From Gemmatimonadaceae bacterium (lineage in GTDB: Bacteria > Gemmatimonadota > Gemmatimonadetes > Gemmatimonadales > Gemmatimonadaceae): DNA of 64,000 nt. The DNA is taken from assembly GCA_022843265.1 (NCBI GenBank), contig JALHNZ010000009.1, positions 1 to 64,000 of the forward strand, read 5' to 3'. Made by a program: the position numbers and the translations under genes. Of the stretch, positions 29,899 through 40,225 are shown piece by piece. Under the pieces are notes generated by a model. It ran no database searches. It was not told the origin of the DNA and saw only the letters and a list, made by a program, of their open reading frames with translations. Within the stretch, counting starts at the first letter, position 1; every line of letters starts with the position of its first letter.

Positions 29899-31044
29899 AT
29901 GAAGTGCAGGGCGTTCGTTGCTGCAGTGTTGATGCTCGGCGCCTGTGACTCGCCGCAGATCGAGCAGTCGACCGCGTTGACCGTCACCGTTGACACCAGC
30001 GGTCCGGTACCGGTTGTGAAGGTGTCGGGCGAGGCAAAGGAGTGGTCGCTCGATTCGCTGGCGGTGATTCGCCCCGAACCAACGGTTGGATTCTCGCGCG
30101 TGCGCTCGATTGCGCTGGATCCACGCGGCGGCATCTGGGTGGCAGACGTTGGCGAAAATCGATTGTCGTATTTTGGTGATGACGGGAAGTGGATCGAGGA
30201 TCGCGGTCGTGTTGGCAGCGGGCCGGGTGAGTTTCGCACACCATATGGCATTGCGGTGCATAACGGCGCCTTGCTCGTACACGATATGGAGAACTCACGC
30301 ATGGTGCGGTTCGCACTTGGCGGCGGCTCTGATACATCGTGGGTGATTGGTAGGCGATTGTCTGGCGACGCCATGAGCGTGCGCATCTATCCCAACGCTG
30401 ACGGTCCACTGCTCTTTGATCTCGTCGGCGACACAAGTCCGCCCCGTCGAGTGTACTCGCGTGTTGGCGGCAATGAACGCATTCAGGCGCCACCGCGCGG
30501 TACGCCGTTTGTTGACAGCCAGGAGTGCATGAATGGCGACGCGATTCATTTCTTCGGCTCTCCGTTCTCGCCCATTCAAGTGTCGACTGCGTACGGCAGC
30601 GGCTCTGTCGCCACTGAGGGCGGCGAGTACCGATTGGATTTCTACGATCGCAGTGGAGCGATTGTGCGCACCATCACGCGCAACGTGGCGCGTGATTCGG
30701 TAACGCAGGCGGAGTTCGATGCCGCGAATGCCGACTGGCTGAAATACTCGGCGGAGCACGGCACGGCCAGTTGTCGCGGCACGATCAAACAATACGAGTT
30801 CAAGCCGGCAATCCGCGCGCTGCTGCCTGACGCCGAGGGCCGCCTCTGGGTCGAACGCCGGAAAAAGGGTGGCTTTGTGTATGAAGTCTGGAGGAACGAC
30901 GCGCTCATCGCTCAAGTGCCTGCACCACAACGCGAATCAAACATTCCGCCAGTCATGCTCGGGGATCGCCTCGCGGTGGTCGCAGAATCACCAGACGAGG
31001 GACACGAGGTGCGACTCTATCGCGTGCGGCAGACTACACCGTAG
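29899..31044 (+). CDS. putative lipoprotein with 6-bladed beta-propeller (NHL-like) domain
   Basis: MKCRAFVAAVLMLGACDS lipobox; SLDSLAVIRPEPTVGFSRVRSIALDPRGGIWVADVGENRLSYFGDDGKWIEDRGRVGSGPGEF. Confidence 0.75.
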   Translation: MKCRAFVAAVLMLGACDSPQIEQSTALTVTVDTSGPVPVVKVSGEAKEWSLDSLAVIRPEPTVGFSRVRSIALDPRGGIWVADVGENRLSYFGDDGKWIEDRGRVGSGPGEFRTPYGIAVHNGALLVHDMENSRMVRFALGGGSDTSWVIGRRLSGDAMSVRIYPNADGPLLFDLVGDTSPPRRVYSRVGGNERIQAPPRGTPFVDSQECMNGDAIHFFGSPFSPIQVSTAYGSGSVATEGGEYRLDFYDRSGAIVRTITRNVARDSVTQAEFDAANADWLKYSAEHGTASCRGTIKQYEFKPAIRALLPDAEGRLWVERRKKGGFVYEVWRNDALIAQVPAPQRESNIPPVMLGDRLAVVAESPDEGHEVRLYRVRQTTP

Positions 31045-31697
31045 CTACCGACTCGCCCGCAGCGAACGCGGCCTCATCTTCATCTCCGGTCGACGCACAA
31101 TGCGCACCGCGACGTTGGTCTCAGCCGCGCTCGATTGTTCCGGCATGCGCACCATCACGGTCGCCGCACGTTCCACCACGCAATGCATGGTGAGCTCCGG
31201 CGAGCGATACAACGCGCAGTTGGCGCCGTCGGCGGCGAGTATCGGTGGTGTATTCCAGGCGTCGCGCGCAGACGTGAGCGTGATCTGAAATCGTCCCGCC
31301 GGCAGCGGCCAGGTTCGATACTCACCGCGCGCGAGCGCGACGGTGTCGTTGGCCACAAGTTCAATCACCGTCGCACTTACAATCTCTGTGAGACCGCCAA
31401 AATCCACCTCGATCCACGTTTGACCGAAGGCCTGCGGATAGATCCATTCGCGTCACCGGCGGTCCGGCACCTCGCGGCGCCGTTTGCGACCATCACAGCG
31501 GAGTCAGACGATACCACGATCTGCATGGTGGAACGCTCGATCGTCCGTCCCTCGCGCTGCTGCACCGCAACAGGCAGCGCAATCGGTGCGGGACCGTTGA
31601 TGAGGAGCGTGTCCAGTCCAACCACGAGTCGGCTGGGGGTCGCGTCGCGGCAAGCGAGGCCGGTGGACAGCAGAAGCACCAGCAGAAAAGATCGCAT
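31045..31697 (-). pseudogene. putative secreted lipoprotein, apparently interrupted by a frameshift near 31440-31475
   Basis: MRSFLLVLLLSTGLACRDA signal/lipobox in one frame (ORF 31377-31742); a plausible continuation (EWIYPQAFGQTWIEVDFGG...) lies in another frame (ORF 31045-31407). Confidence 0.4.
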
Positions 31698-31993
31698 CGC
31701 GCTAGAGTAACTCCACGGACGAATTGCTGCTCCGCTTCGCAAGCGCTCAGGCTCGGAACGATGGTGGAAGACGCCAACGGCAATCAGGCCGCGTGAGACC
31801 CCTTGACCTGCGCTCTCAAATCGGCCAGCTTTCGGTGTTGGTGGTAGTACGACAACTCGGCAAGCAGGGCAGCTCAGCGGCCGCCCTCACCCTTTGGCCA
31901 CGATCTCGCGCTGCGAGTCGACGCGCTGATGGAGTTCTCAATGCGCACACGGCGCGCCTCTGTAATCAGGGGCGAACCGTGCTTGTTACGCAA

Positions 31994-32031
31994 CGCGGAC
32001 TCCGGACATGGGGCCCGCGTTTTTTGTTTTT
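31994..32031 (+). promoter_or_regulatory. terminator-like attenuator in the infC leader
   Basis: CGCGGACTCC-GGACAT-GGGGCCCGCG stem (10 positions, one A.C mismatch) followed by TTTTTTGTTTTT, immediately upstream of the infC Shine-Dalgarno. Confidence 0.7.
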
Positions 32032-32051
32032 CTCTCAAAGGAGCTCGGCGT

Positions 32052-32570
32052 ATCCAGGATTCAACGAAGCGTCCGCCACGGGTGAACCGGCAGATCCGGA
32101 TCAGTCCCGTTCGCGTGATTGGTGCAGACGGCAGTCAGTTGGGCATCATGGAAGTCGATGCCGCGCTGGCCAGTGCGGTCGAGTTGGGCCTCGACCTGGT
32201 CGAAGTCGCTGCGACCGCGCGTCCGCCCGTGGTTCGGATCATGGATTACGGCAAGTTCAAGTTCGAAACAGCCAAGCAGGCCCGGCTGGCCAAAAAGAAG
32301 CAACACGTCATTCATCTCAAGGAAGTGAAGTATCGCCCTGGGATCGACGAGCATGATTTTCTGACCAAGACGCGCAACGCCAAGCGCTTCATTGAAGAAG
32401 GCAACAAAGTCAAAGTCACCCTGATGTTTCGTGGGCGACAGATTACCCACCCCGAGCTTGGACGGGCGGTGGTGGACCGGGTGGCTCAGGAACTGGCCGA
32501 AGTGGCCAAGGTCGAGAGCTCGCCGTTGTTCGAAGGTCGTTCCCTGACGATGATTCTCGCGCCCAAATAA
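32052..32570 (+). CDS. infC: translation initiation factor IF-3, probable AUC start codon
   Basis: RVNRQIRISPVRVIGADGSQLGIMEVDAALASAVELGLDLVEVA...FRGRQITHPELGRAVVDRV; AAAGGAG ends 8 nt before ATC at 32052; no ATG/GTG/TTG at that position. Confidence 0.85.
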   Translation: MQDSTKRPPRVNRQIRISPVRVIGADGSQLGIMEVDAALASAVELGLDLVEVAATARPPVVRIMDYGKFKFETAKQARLAKKKQHVIHLKEVKYRPGIDEHDFLTKTRNAKRFIEEGNKVKVTLMFRGRQITHPELGRAVVDRVAQELAEVAKVESSPLFEGRSLTMILAPK

Positions 32571-32639
32571 CGGCGTTCTCATCGATTCTTCGCCAACCGG
32601 TTCGCCGGATGGATACCCGTAGCATATAAGCGAGCTGTT

Positions 32640-32837
32640 ATGCCGAAAATGAAAACCCATAGCGGCGCCAAGAAGCGCTTCTCCGTGACTGGCACGGGAA
32701 AGGTGCGGCGTCTGAAGGCCTACAAGAGCCACATCCTCACCAAGAAGAGCTCCAAGCGGAAGCGCAATCTCCGTCGTCCTGCAATCATGACGACCAACGG
32801 AGAAGTCAAGCGTATCAAGCGACTCATTCAGGCCTGA
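32640..32837 (+). CDS. rpmI: 50S ribosomal protein L35
   Basis: [24 protein letters not shown]...[11 protein letters not shown]. Confidence 0.97.
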   Translation: MPKMKTHSGAKKRFSVTGTGKVRRLKAYKSHILTKKSSKRKRNLRRPAIMTTNGEVKRIKRLIQA

Positions 32838-32849
32838 GGACACCACACT

Positions 32850-33218
32850 ATGCCACGCGTTAAATCCAACGTTGTTCGCTTAAAGCGTAAGAAGCAGATC
32901 ATGAAGGCGGCTCGCGGCGCCTTCGGCGGCCGCAGCAAGCTCTGGAAGGCCGCCAAGGAAACCGTCGAGCGCGGCTGGCGCTATGCGTATCGCGATCGTA
33001 AGAATCGCAAGCGCGAGTTCCGTCGCCTGTGGATCGTGCGTATCAACGCGGCGGCCCACTTGAACGGCATGAACTACAGCAACTTCATGAACGGTTTGCA
33101 GTCTGCCGGCATCGAAGTGGATCGCAAGATCCTCGCCGATATCGCCGTGCGTGATCCGCAGGCGTTTACGGCGCTCGCTGAGCAGGCCCGCGCGGCGCTG
33201 CAGAAGCAGGCCGCCTGA
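32850..33218 (+). CDS. rplT: 50S ribosomal protein L20
   Basis: [70 protein letters not shown]. Confidence 0.97.
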   Translation: MPRVKSNVVRLKRKKQIMKAARGAFGGRSKLWKAAKETVERGWRYAYRDRKNRKREFRRLWIVRINAAAHLNGMNYSNFMNGLQSAGIEVDRKILADIAVRDPQAFTALAEQARAALQKQAA

Positions 33219-33234
33219 GTTCTTTGCACGATGA

Positions 33235-33271
33235 ACGGGCGGCCCGCGCGACCTTCGCGTAGGCCGCCCGT
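33235..33271 (+). terminator. hairpin between rplT and pheS
   Basis: Perfect 10-bp stem ACGGGCGGCC / GGCCGCCCGT; weak T-rich tail TTGCGTTTC. Confidence 0.6.
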
Positions 33272-33343
33272 TTGCGTTTCATCAAGCGCCTGCACGCGCT
33301 TCGCTCGCCATTCGCTCCCTCTCCACTTCCTCCCGGATCCCAC

Positions 33344-34357
33344 GTGACCCTGGACGAGTTTCTCAGCGCCTGTCGCCAACTCGCTGCCGACGCACCAGCC
33401 GCAATCGCGGTGGCGCAGTCGCCCGCCGAGTTCGCGGACGTTCGCACGCAACTGGTCGGACGCAAACACGGCCGACTCGCCGATCTCATGGCGCAGCTCA
33501 CCACGCTCGACGCCGAACATCGCCGCGATGCCGGACGTGCGGTCAACGATGTCAAAGCTGCGATTGAACAGCTGCTCGCTGAGCGTGAAGCCGCCGTTGC
33601 TGCGGCCTCGCGTACAACTGATGCGCTTGACCTCACGATGCCATCGCGTGCACGCTGGCAGGGTTCGTTACATCCGGTCACGTTGGTGATTGACGAGATC
33701 TGCGAAATTTTTCGCGAACTTGGCTTCACCATTGCACTGGGGCCCGAAGCAGAAACCGAGTTCTACAACTTTGGTGCGCTCAACTTTCCGCCCGATCATC
33801 CGGCCATGGAGTTGCACGACACGTTGTATCTCGGAAAAGACACGTTGCTGCGCACACACACATCACCGGTGCAAGTGCGCACGCTGCAACAGTACGCGCC
33901 GCCGGTGCGCGTGCTCGCGCCTGGCAACGTGTATCGTCGCGACTTTTTCGACGCGACACACGCGCCGAGCTTCATGCAACTCGAAGGCCTCGCAGTCGAC
34001 GAAGGCATCAGCTTTGCAGACTTGAAGGCCACGCTCGGCGAGTTCGCACGCCGCTTCTACGGTGGCGCACGCCGTGTGCGTTTTGGTCCGTCGTATTTTC
34101 CGTTCGTCGAGCCCGGTGCACAGATGGACGTGGAAGTGGATCTCGGCGACGGCAAAGGCACGCGCTGGGTCGAGATTCTGGGGTGCGGTATGGTGCATCC
34201 GAATGTGCTCGAAGCCGCTGGCCTTGATAGCGAGCGATACACCGGCTGGGCGTTTGGCATGGGCCCGGCACGTATCGCCATGTCACGTCACGACATTCCC
34301 GATATCCGTTTGTTGTACGATTCAGACGTTCGTTTCCTGGAGCAGTTCGCCCGATGA
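33344..34357 (+). CDS. pheS: phenylalanine--tRNA ligase alpha subunit
   Basis: HPVTLVIDEICEIFRELGF, FNALNFPPDHPA-like FGALNFPPDHPAMELHDT, GCGMVHPNVL, GPARIAMSRHDIPDIRLLYDSDVRFLEQF; GTG start at 33344. Confidence 0.96.
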   Translation: MTLDEFLSACRQLAADAPAAIAVAQSPAEFADVRTQLVGRKHGRLADLMAQLTTLDAEHRRDAGRAVNDVKAAIEQLLAEREAAVAAASRTTDALDLTMPSRARWQGSLHPVTLVIDEICEIFRELGFTIALGPEAETEFYNFGALNFPPDHPAMELHDTLYLGKDTLLRTHTSPVQVRTLQQYAPPVRVLAPGNVYRRDFFDATHAPSFMQLEGLAVDEGISFADLKATLGEFARRFYGGARRVRFGPSYFPFVEPGAQMDVEVDLGDGKGTRWVEILGCGMVHPNVLEAAGLDSERYTGWAFGMGPARIAMSRHDIPDIRLLYDSDVRFLEQFAR

Positions 34358-36804
34358 TAGTTTCGCATGAATGGCTACGGGAGTTTGTCCCCCACTCGCA
34401 GACCGCGAGCGAGGTCGGCGCGCAGCTCAGTCGACACGTGGTGACGCTCGACGGTCTCGAATCACTACGCTCGGATCTCGCGTCGTTTGTGGTGGCCACG
34501 GTGGTCGAGGCGGCAAAACATCCGGACTCTGAGCGCTTGTCGGTCACTAAAGTAGACGATGGTTCGGGCGAACTGCTCGACGTCGTGTGCGGTGCACCGA
34601 ATGTCACGGCCGGCCACAAGTATCCGTTTGCGCGCACTGGCACAGTGATGCCGGACGGACTTGTGATCGCGCGTCGAAAAATTCGTGGCGCCACGTCCAA
34701 CGGCATGTTGTGTTCGGCACGTGAGCTCGGACTTGGACAGGAGCACGACGGCATCTACACGCTCGACACGGATGCGGCACCTGGTACGCCGCTGCTGAGC
34801 GTACTGCCGGTCGGCGACGTGCGACTCGACCTCGATGTGTTGCCCAATCGCCCAGACCTGCTGTCGCATCTGGGTGTGGCGCGCGAGCTGAGTGCGCTGA
34901 ATAGTGTCACGCTTCGTATGCCACCAGAGATTCCCGCGTTGCCGGCGCACGATTCGGTCGGTGCATCGGTGTTTGGTGAAACAGAAGCCACGGCTGATGG
35001 CGTCAGCGTGAAGCTTGAAGACATCACCTCATGCCCTCGTTACATCGCGGTGATCATTCGCGGCGTCACCGTAGGCCCGAGTCCGGAATGGTTGGTGGCG
35101 CGCCTGAAATCGGTTGGGGTACGCAGCATTAACAATGTGGTCGACGCGACCAACTATGTATTGCACGGCTTCGGACAGCCCGTGCACGCGTTTGATCTGT
35201 CCATGCTCGCGGGGCAGCAGATTGTAGTGCGCGAATCGCGTGAGGGCGAGTCGTTGGTCACACTCGACGGTGTGCAACGCACGTTGCACACGGGCACCAC
35301 AGTGATCTGCGACGGCGAACGCCCCACCGCGCTTGCCGGCATCATGGGCGGTGAAGCCAGTCAGGTGAACGAGCACACCACGGATGTGCTGCTCGAAGTC
35401 GCGTGGTTTGACGCGGCGTTTGTGCGTCGCGTGCGCCGTAGTGTGCAACTATCTACCGACGCGAGTTACCGCTTTGAGCGCGGCGTTGACGCCGGGTTCA
35501 CCGGCAAGGCTGCGGGTTACGCCGCGTCGCTGATCGTTGCGGTCGCGGGTGGCACGATCGGTGGTGTGATCGATGTTGGTAGTGCACCGACTGCACCCAA
35601 ACCGGTTCGCTTGCGTGGATCACGTGTGGCCCTCTTGCTGGGCGCCCCGATTGCCGCCGCCGAGATCGAGCGCACACTCGCGTCGATCGGATGCGTCATG
35701 ACCGCCGACGGTGATGCGGCGTGGAACGTGCAGCCACCAACGTGGCGACACGATCTCGGGCTCGAAGCCGATCTGATCGAAGAAGTCGCGCGCCTTATCG
35801 GTTTCGATGCGTTGCCTGATGTGGTGCAGCCGTTCCGTCCGGGCACCGTGCCGGATCATGCCCTGCATGTCATGTCGCGGCGCGTACGCGACGCAGCGGT
35901 TGCCGCGGGGCTCGCGGAAACGCGTCCTATGCCGTTTGTGGCGAGCGCGGCGGACGAGTCGCTGCGCGTTCGCAACCCGCTCGCGGAAGACGAACCGTAT
36001 TTGCGTGGCTCGGTGTTGACCACGCTGGCCACGCGCGCCGAGTACAACTTGTCGCGCATGCAGGGTCATGTGCGTTTGTTTGAAATTGGATCCGCATTTG
36101 TCGCGAGCCTTGATCGTCTGCCGCGTGAAGAAGTGCGCGTGGCCGCGCTGGTCATGGGTGCGGTGCGTCCGCCGCATTTCACCGAACCTCAGCCGCCGTC
36201 GTACGACGCGTGGGATGCGAAGGCGCTGGCCGAAGAGTTGGTGCGTGCCGCATTTCCCGGCGAGCGCGTGATATTCGAGCCGGCTGCGGACGATGTGCTG
36301 TGGCAGATTCGTCTCGCTGGTGCGAACGAAGTGCTCGGCGCAGTGCAGCGGTTGACCATCGATCGCCCCGTGTGGGCGAGCGAAGCCTTCGGCGTGGAAC
36401 TCACGCTCGGTCACATGCCGTCCGCTGACGTGGCGCCTCACGGACAACATGCGCACGGTCAGGGCGCGCCCCGCGCGGGTTCCTCGTGGGCGAGCGTGCG
36501 GTACACTCCTTTGCCCACGTCTCCGGCGGCGTCGTTTGACCTGGCGTTGCTGGTACCGAGCGATGTGTCGGCTGGTCGAGTGGACACGTTACTTCGCGAG
36601 ACCGCGGGCGAGCTGCTGGAGTCGCTCGAATTGTTTGACGAGTTCCGTGGCCCGGGACTGCCGGACGGTGTACGTTCCCTCGCCTGGCGCTTGACGTTCC
36701 GGCATCCGGAGCGCACGCTGCGAGACAAGGAAATTGATGGACGGCGTGCCCGCCTGCTTCAGACCCTCGAACGAGAACTTGGTGTCCGACCCCGTACGTC
36801 CTGA
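34354..36804 (+). CDS. pheT: phenylalanine--tRNA ligase beta subunit
   Basis: HPDSERLSVTKVD, tRNA-binding domain, NNVVDATNYVLHGFGQPVHAFD, LAGIMGGEAS, C-terminal FDX-ACB domain. Confidence 0.96.
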   Translation: MIVSHEWLREFVPHSQTASEVGAQLSRHVVTLDGLESLRSDLASFVVATVVEAAKHPDSERLSVTKVDDGSGELLDVVCGAPNVTAGHKYPFARTGTVMPDGLVIARRKIRGATSNGMLCSARELGLGQEHDGIYTLDTDAAPGTPLLSVLPVGDVRLDLDVLPNRPDLLSHLGVARELSALNSVTLRMPPEIPALPAHDSVGASVFGETEATADGVSVKLEDITSCPRYIAVIIRGVTVGPSPEWLVARLKSVGVRSINNVVDATNYVLHGFGQPVHAFDLSMLAGQQIVVRESREGESLVTLDGVQRTLHTGTTVICDGERPTALAGIMGGEASQVNEHTTDVLLEVAWFDAAFVRRVRRSVQLSTDASYRFERGVDAGFTGKAAGYAASLIVAVAGGTIGGVIDVGSAPTAPKPVRLRGSRVALLLGAPIAAAEIERTLASIGCVMTADGDAAWNVQPPTWRHDLGLEADLIEEVARLIGFDALPDVVQPFRPGTVPDHALHVMSRRVRDAAVAAGLAETRPMPFVASAADESLRVRNPLAEDEPYLRGSVLTTLATRAEYNLSRMQGHVRLFEIGSAFVASLDRLPREEVRVAALVMGAVRPPHFTEPQPPSYDAWDAKALAEELVRAAFPGERVIFEPAADDVLWQIRLAGANEVLGAVQRLTIDRPVWASEAFGVELTLGHMPSADVAPHGQHAHGQGAPRAGSSWASVRYTPLPTSPAASFDLALLVPSDVSAGRVDTLLRETAGELLESLELFDEFRGPGLPDGVRSLAWRLTFRHPERTLRDKEIDGRRARLLQTLERELGVRPRTS

Positions 36805-37246
36805 AAGCGCTGGTCGCGCGGCGTTTCTCGATCTGGAGACCGTCGTGCGCAACGTGACCGACCAGCTGGCCGGCTTCCGGAGGCGCGCGCTCGCCGCGGA
36901 AGCACAGCTGCGCGATCTGGAGCGTGCGACCGCGCGCGTGGCGGAGCTGGAGCGAGCCGCGCAGGAGGCGCGCGTGCGCGCGCAGGCGCTGGAGCGAGCG
37001 TTGACCGAGGCAGAGCAGGCGACCGCGCGAGCCGTGGCGGAGGCCGCGGCCGCAGCCGTCGCCGTCGCGTCGGCCCCCGTTGCCAGCGTAACGGGGCCCG
37101 GAACTGATGCGAGGGAAGACGCCGCACTCTCAGCGGAAAATGCCGAACTCCGTGAGCGCTTGCACGAGGCAGCCGAACGCACGCGGTTAATTAGCGAGCG
37201 CGTACGATTTCTGCGTCAGCAGCTCGGCAATGGAGGCGACAAATGA
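36782..37246 (+). CDS. coiled-coil protein encoded immediately upstream of zapA
   Basis: Long Ala/Glu/Arg coiled coil ending ERTRLISERVRFLRQQL; overlaps pheT 3' end and the zapA start. Confidence 0.6.
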   Translation: MSDPVRPESAGRAAFLDLETVVRNVTDQLAGFRRRALAAEAQLRDLERATARVAELERAAQEARVRAQALERALTEAEQATARAVAEAAAAAVAVASAPVASVTGPGTDAREDAALSAENAELRERLHEAAERTRLISERVRFLRQQLGNGGDK

Positions 37247-37554
37247 GCGACCGGCGAAACGTCGTGCGGGTCCGCATCGTGGGCGAAGAGTACACGCTGC
37301 GCACTGAAGCCAGCGAACGGCATACCCGGGCCGTGGCTGAGCACGTGGACAAAGTCACGCGTGCGATCCTCGATAGCGGCTCGGTCGTGGAGACGCATAA
37401 GGCCGCCATTCTGGCAGCGCTTCAGATCACTGACGAGCTCTTCAATGAGCGAATCGCGGCAGACGCGTTGGCCGAAGATCTGAAATCGTTGGCTGGCGAC
37501 CTGCGGCCGCTGCTGCCCCCCGCCAAGCGTGGCGACGAAGTCGGCCCTGCTTAG
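37243..37554 (+). CDS. zapA: cell division protein ZapA
   Basis: NVVRVRIVGEEYTLRTEASERHTRAVAEHVDKVTRAI...HKAAILAALQITDELF. Confidence 0.85.
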   Translation: MSDRRNVVRVRIVGEEYTLRTEASERHTRAVAEHVDKVTRAILDSGSVVETHKAAILAALQITDELFNERIAADALAEDLKSLAGDLRPLLPPAKRGDEVGPA

Positions 37555-37563
37555 GGCCGAGTC

Positions 37564-37585
37564 GCGCGGGCTGACCGGCCCGCGC
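37564..37585 (+). terminator. hairpin just downstream of zapA
   Basis: GCGCGGGC-TGACCG-GCCCGCGC perfect 8-bp stem; no U-tract. Confidence 0.4.
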
Positions 37586-37746
37586 ATGCCGGCCGGAATC
37601 GCATTCGAAGTTCTACGGTAGTCGGCGGTTGCGGCGACCGAATTTCGCCCGTACGTTCCGGTGTGCTTTATAGGTTGCGCGCCGCTCGGTGTGCAGCGCG
37701 ACCTCGACTTCGAATCCGCGAGTGATCGTGGTGGAGTGATAGATCA

Positions 37747-39333
37747 ATGGAAGGACTTCCGATCACCGCGCTCGTAAGCGCGCTCGGTGTGCTTGCGGCG
37801 GCTGTGGCGTTTATTTTCGGCCGCCGGGCGGGTGCCGCAGCGGAGCGTGAACAGCAGGTGCGCTCGAAGACTACGGCCGAAGACACCGCCAATCGATTGC
37901 TCGATGAGGCCAAGCGCGAAGCGGAGACAATCCGCAAAGGCGCGGTGGTGGCAGGCAAGGAAGAGCTTATTCAACTCCGAGAAGAGTTTGAAGTTGAAGT
38001 GCGCCGGCGACGCGGCGAAGTGGAACGCGACGAGCGACGGATTCAGGATCGTGAAGATCAGCTTGAACGTCGCGTCGAGGGACTCGACGGTCGTGATCGC
38101 GAACTGAAAACGCGCGTCACCGTGCTCGACACGCGTGACGCTGGAATCGCCGAGCGTGAACAAGAGGCCAATCGGTTAGTCGGCGAACAACAGCGTCGCC
38201 TCGAACAGCTGGCGGGATTGTCAGCGGCCGACGCCAAGGCCGAGATTGTTCGTCGTCTTGAAGATCAGGCATTGGCCGATGCGGCGAGCCGCCTTCGTGA
38301 GATTCGTGATTCCGCGAAACGGAATGCGGACCGTGAAGCGCGCAAGATCGTGGCGCTCGCCGTGCAGCGTGTGGCGGCCGAAACCACGGCCGAGACGACG
38401 GTAAGCGCCGTCGCGCTCCCGAATGATGAAATGAAAGGTCGGATCATTGGACGTGAGGGGCGCAACATTCGAGCGTTCGAACTTGCCACGGGTGTGGACG
38501 TGATCATTGATGACACGCCTGATACCGTAGTGGTATCGTGCTTTGATCCCGTGCGCCGCGAGACGGCGCGACTCGCGCTCGAGAAGCTGGTGAGCGACGG
38601 TCGTATCCATCCGGGTCGCATTGAAGAGGTTGTTGCCAAAGCGCGTCTCGAAGTGGACGCCGCGATTGTGGAGACCGGTGAGCAGGCGGCCTATGAAGTT
38701 GGCGTCGCCGGACTGCATCCCGAGTTGGTGCGCCTGATTGGTCGCATGCGGTGGCGCACGAGCTACGGCCAGAATATTCTCGCCCACAGCAAGGAAGTGG
38801 CGTGGCTGGCGGGCATGATGGCCGCTGAGCTCGGACTCGACGTCGCCACGGCCAAGCGTGGCGCGTTGCTGCATGATGTGGGCAAAGTGCTCACGCACGA
38901 GCACGAAGGCACCCATGTGCAGCTTGGCGTCGAAGTCGCCACCAAGTACGGTGAAAACCCGATTGTCGTGAACTGCATTGCCGCGCATCACGATGATGTG
39001 CCGCACGAGAGCGAGGTGTCCGTGCTGGTGCAGGCCGCTGACTCGATCAGCGGTTCACGCCCTGGTGCGCGTCGCGAAGCATTTGAAACGTATGTGAAGC
39101 GTCTTGAAGGACTGGAAAAAATTGCGTCGAGTTATCGCGGTGTGGAACGCGTGTTTGCCATTCAGGCGGGCCGCGAAATACGCGTCGTTGTGACGCCCGA
39201 TCAGGTGGACGATGTGCGCGCCTCGGCGCTGTCTGAAGAAATCGCGCGTCGTATTGAATCCGAGTTGCAGTACCCAGGCCAGATCAAGGTGGTGGTCATC
39301 CGCGAAACACGGTCGGTGGATTTTGCCCGCTGA
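37747..39333 (+). CDS. rny: ribonuclease Y
   Basis: N-terminal TM, coiled coil, KH domain [38 protein letters not shown] domain, [20 protein letters not shown]-like block. Confidence 0.97.
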   Translation: MEGLPITALVSALGVLAAAVAFIFGRRAGAAAEREQQVRSKTTAEDTANRLLDEAKREAETIRKGAVVAGKEELIQLREEFEVEVRRRRGEVERDERRIQDREDQLERRVEGLDGRDRELKTRVTVLDTRDAGIAEREQEANRLVGEQQRRLEQLAGLSAADAKAEIVRRLEDQALADAASRLREIRDSAKRNADREARKIVALAVQRVAAETTAETTVSAVALPNDEMKGRIIGREGRNIRAFELATGVDVIIDDTPDTVVVSCFDPVRRETARLALEKLVSDGRIHPGRIEEVVAKARLEVDAAIVETGEQAAYEVGVAGLHPELVRLIGRMRWRTSYGQNILAHSKEVAWLAGMMAAELGLDVATAKRGALLHDVGKVLTHEHEGTHVQLGVEVATKYGENPIVVNCIAAHHDDVPHESEVSVLVQAADSISGSRPGARREAFETYVKRLEGLEKIASSYRGVERVFAIQAGREIRVVVTPDQVDDVRASALSEEIARRIESELQYPGQIKVVVIRETRSVDFAR

Positions 39334-40225
39334 ACGCATCGATGGGGTCGCGCTGGCGGCTCAGATTCGCGAAGAGGTTGCGCGCGATGTCGCAGCGCTG
39401 AGCGCACGTGGTGTGGTGCCGGGTCTGAGCGTCGTGCTTGTTGGCGACGACGCCGCGAGCGCCGTGTACGTGTCCAACAAGGAGAAGGCCTCTAAAGCCT
39501 GCGGCATGCGCGGAGAAACAATTCGACTGCCAGCCAGCACTTCACAGGCCGAGCTGCTCGCGCTGGTGGAGCGACTCAATGCAGATAACGCTGTGCACGG
39601 TATCCTTGTGCAGATGCCGCTGCCGTCGGGCATTGATCCCGATGTGGTGATCCGCCATATCGCGCCGCACAAAGACGTGGATGGGTTTCATCCGGTGAAT
39701 GTGGGAAAGATGCTGATTGGGCACACCGACGGCTTCATGCCATGCACTCCTGCGGGCGTGATTGAAATGTTGTTGCGCTCAGGTGTCGAAACGCGTGGGG
39801 CGGAAGCGGTGATTGTGGGTCGCAGCAACATTGTTGGCAAACCAATGGCGGCCATGCTCGTGCAGGCACGTGCTGGCGGTGATGCAACGGTCACGGTCTG
39901 CCATAGTCGTTCGCGCGATCTCCACGCCCACACAAAACGCGCCGACATCCTGATTGTTGCGGCTGGTCGCGCTGAGATGATTCGCGGCGAACATATCAAG
40001 CCAGGCGCAACCGTGATTGATGTGGGCATGAATCGCGTGGCGGACGCATCGCGTGCGAGCGGATCACGCTTGTGTGGTGATGTGCACTTTGAAAGTGCCG
40101 AAGCCGTGGCCGGGAAAATCACGCCGGTACCGGGTGGTGTAGGGCCGATGACGATCGCCATGCTGCTGCGGAACACGGTGCGTGCCGCGGAACGCGTGGC
40201 TGATTCCCGCGTCGGCACCGCGTAG
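39323..40225 (+). CDS. folD: bifunctional methylenetetrahydrofolate dehydrogenase/cyclohydrolase FolD
   Basis: [61 protein letters not shown] start at 39323 likely. Confidence 0.95.
   Translation: MPAERIDGVALAAQIREEVARDVAALSARGVVPGLSVVLVGDDAASAVYVSNKEKASKACGMRGETIRLPASTSQAELLALVERLNADNAVHGILVQMPLPSGIDPDVVIRHIAPHKDVDGFHPVNVGKMLIGHTDGFMPCTPAGVIEMLLRSGVETRGAEAVIVGRSNIVGKPMAAMLVQARAGGDATVTVCHSRSRDLHAHTKRADILIVAAGRAEMIRGEHIKPGATVIDVGMNRVADASRASGSRLCGDVHFESAEAVAGKITPVPGGVGPMTIAMLLRNTVRAAERVADSRVGTA

Noticed and set aside
31135-31710. 191-aa plus-strand ORF
   Set aside because: His/Arg-rich shadow of the minus-strand lipoprotein region, where a signal peptide and lipobox are evident.
31724-32356. 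210-aa plus-strand ORF overlapping infC in another frame
   Set aside because: Runs through the infC leader hairpin and the conserved infC coding sequence; no similarity recognised.
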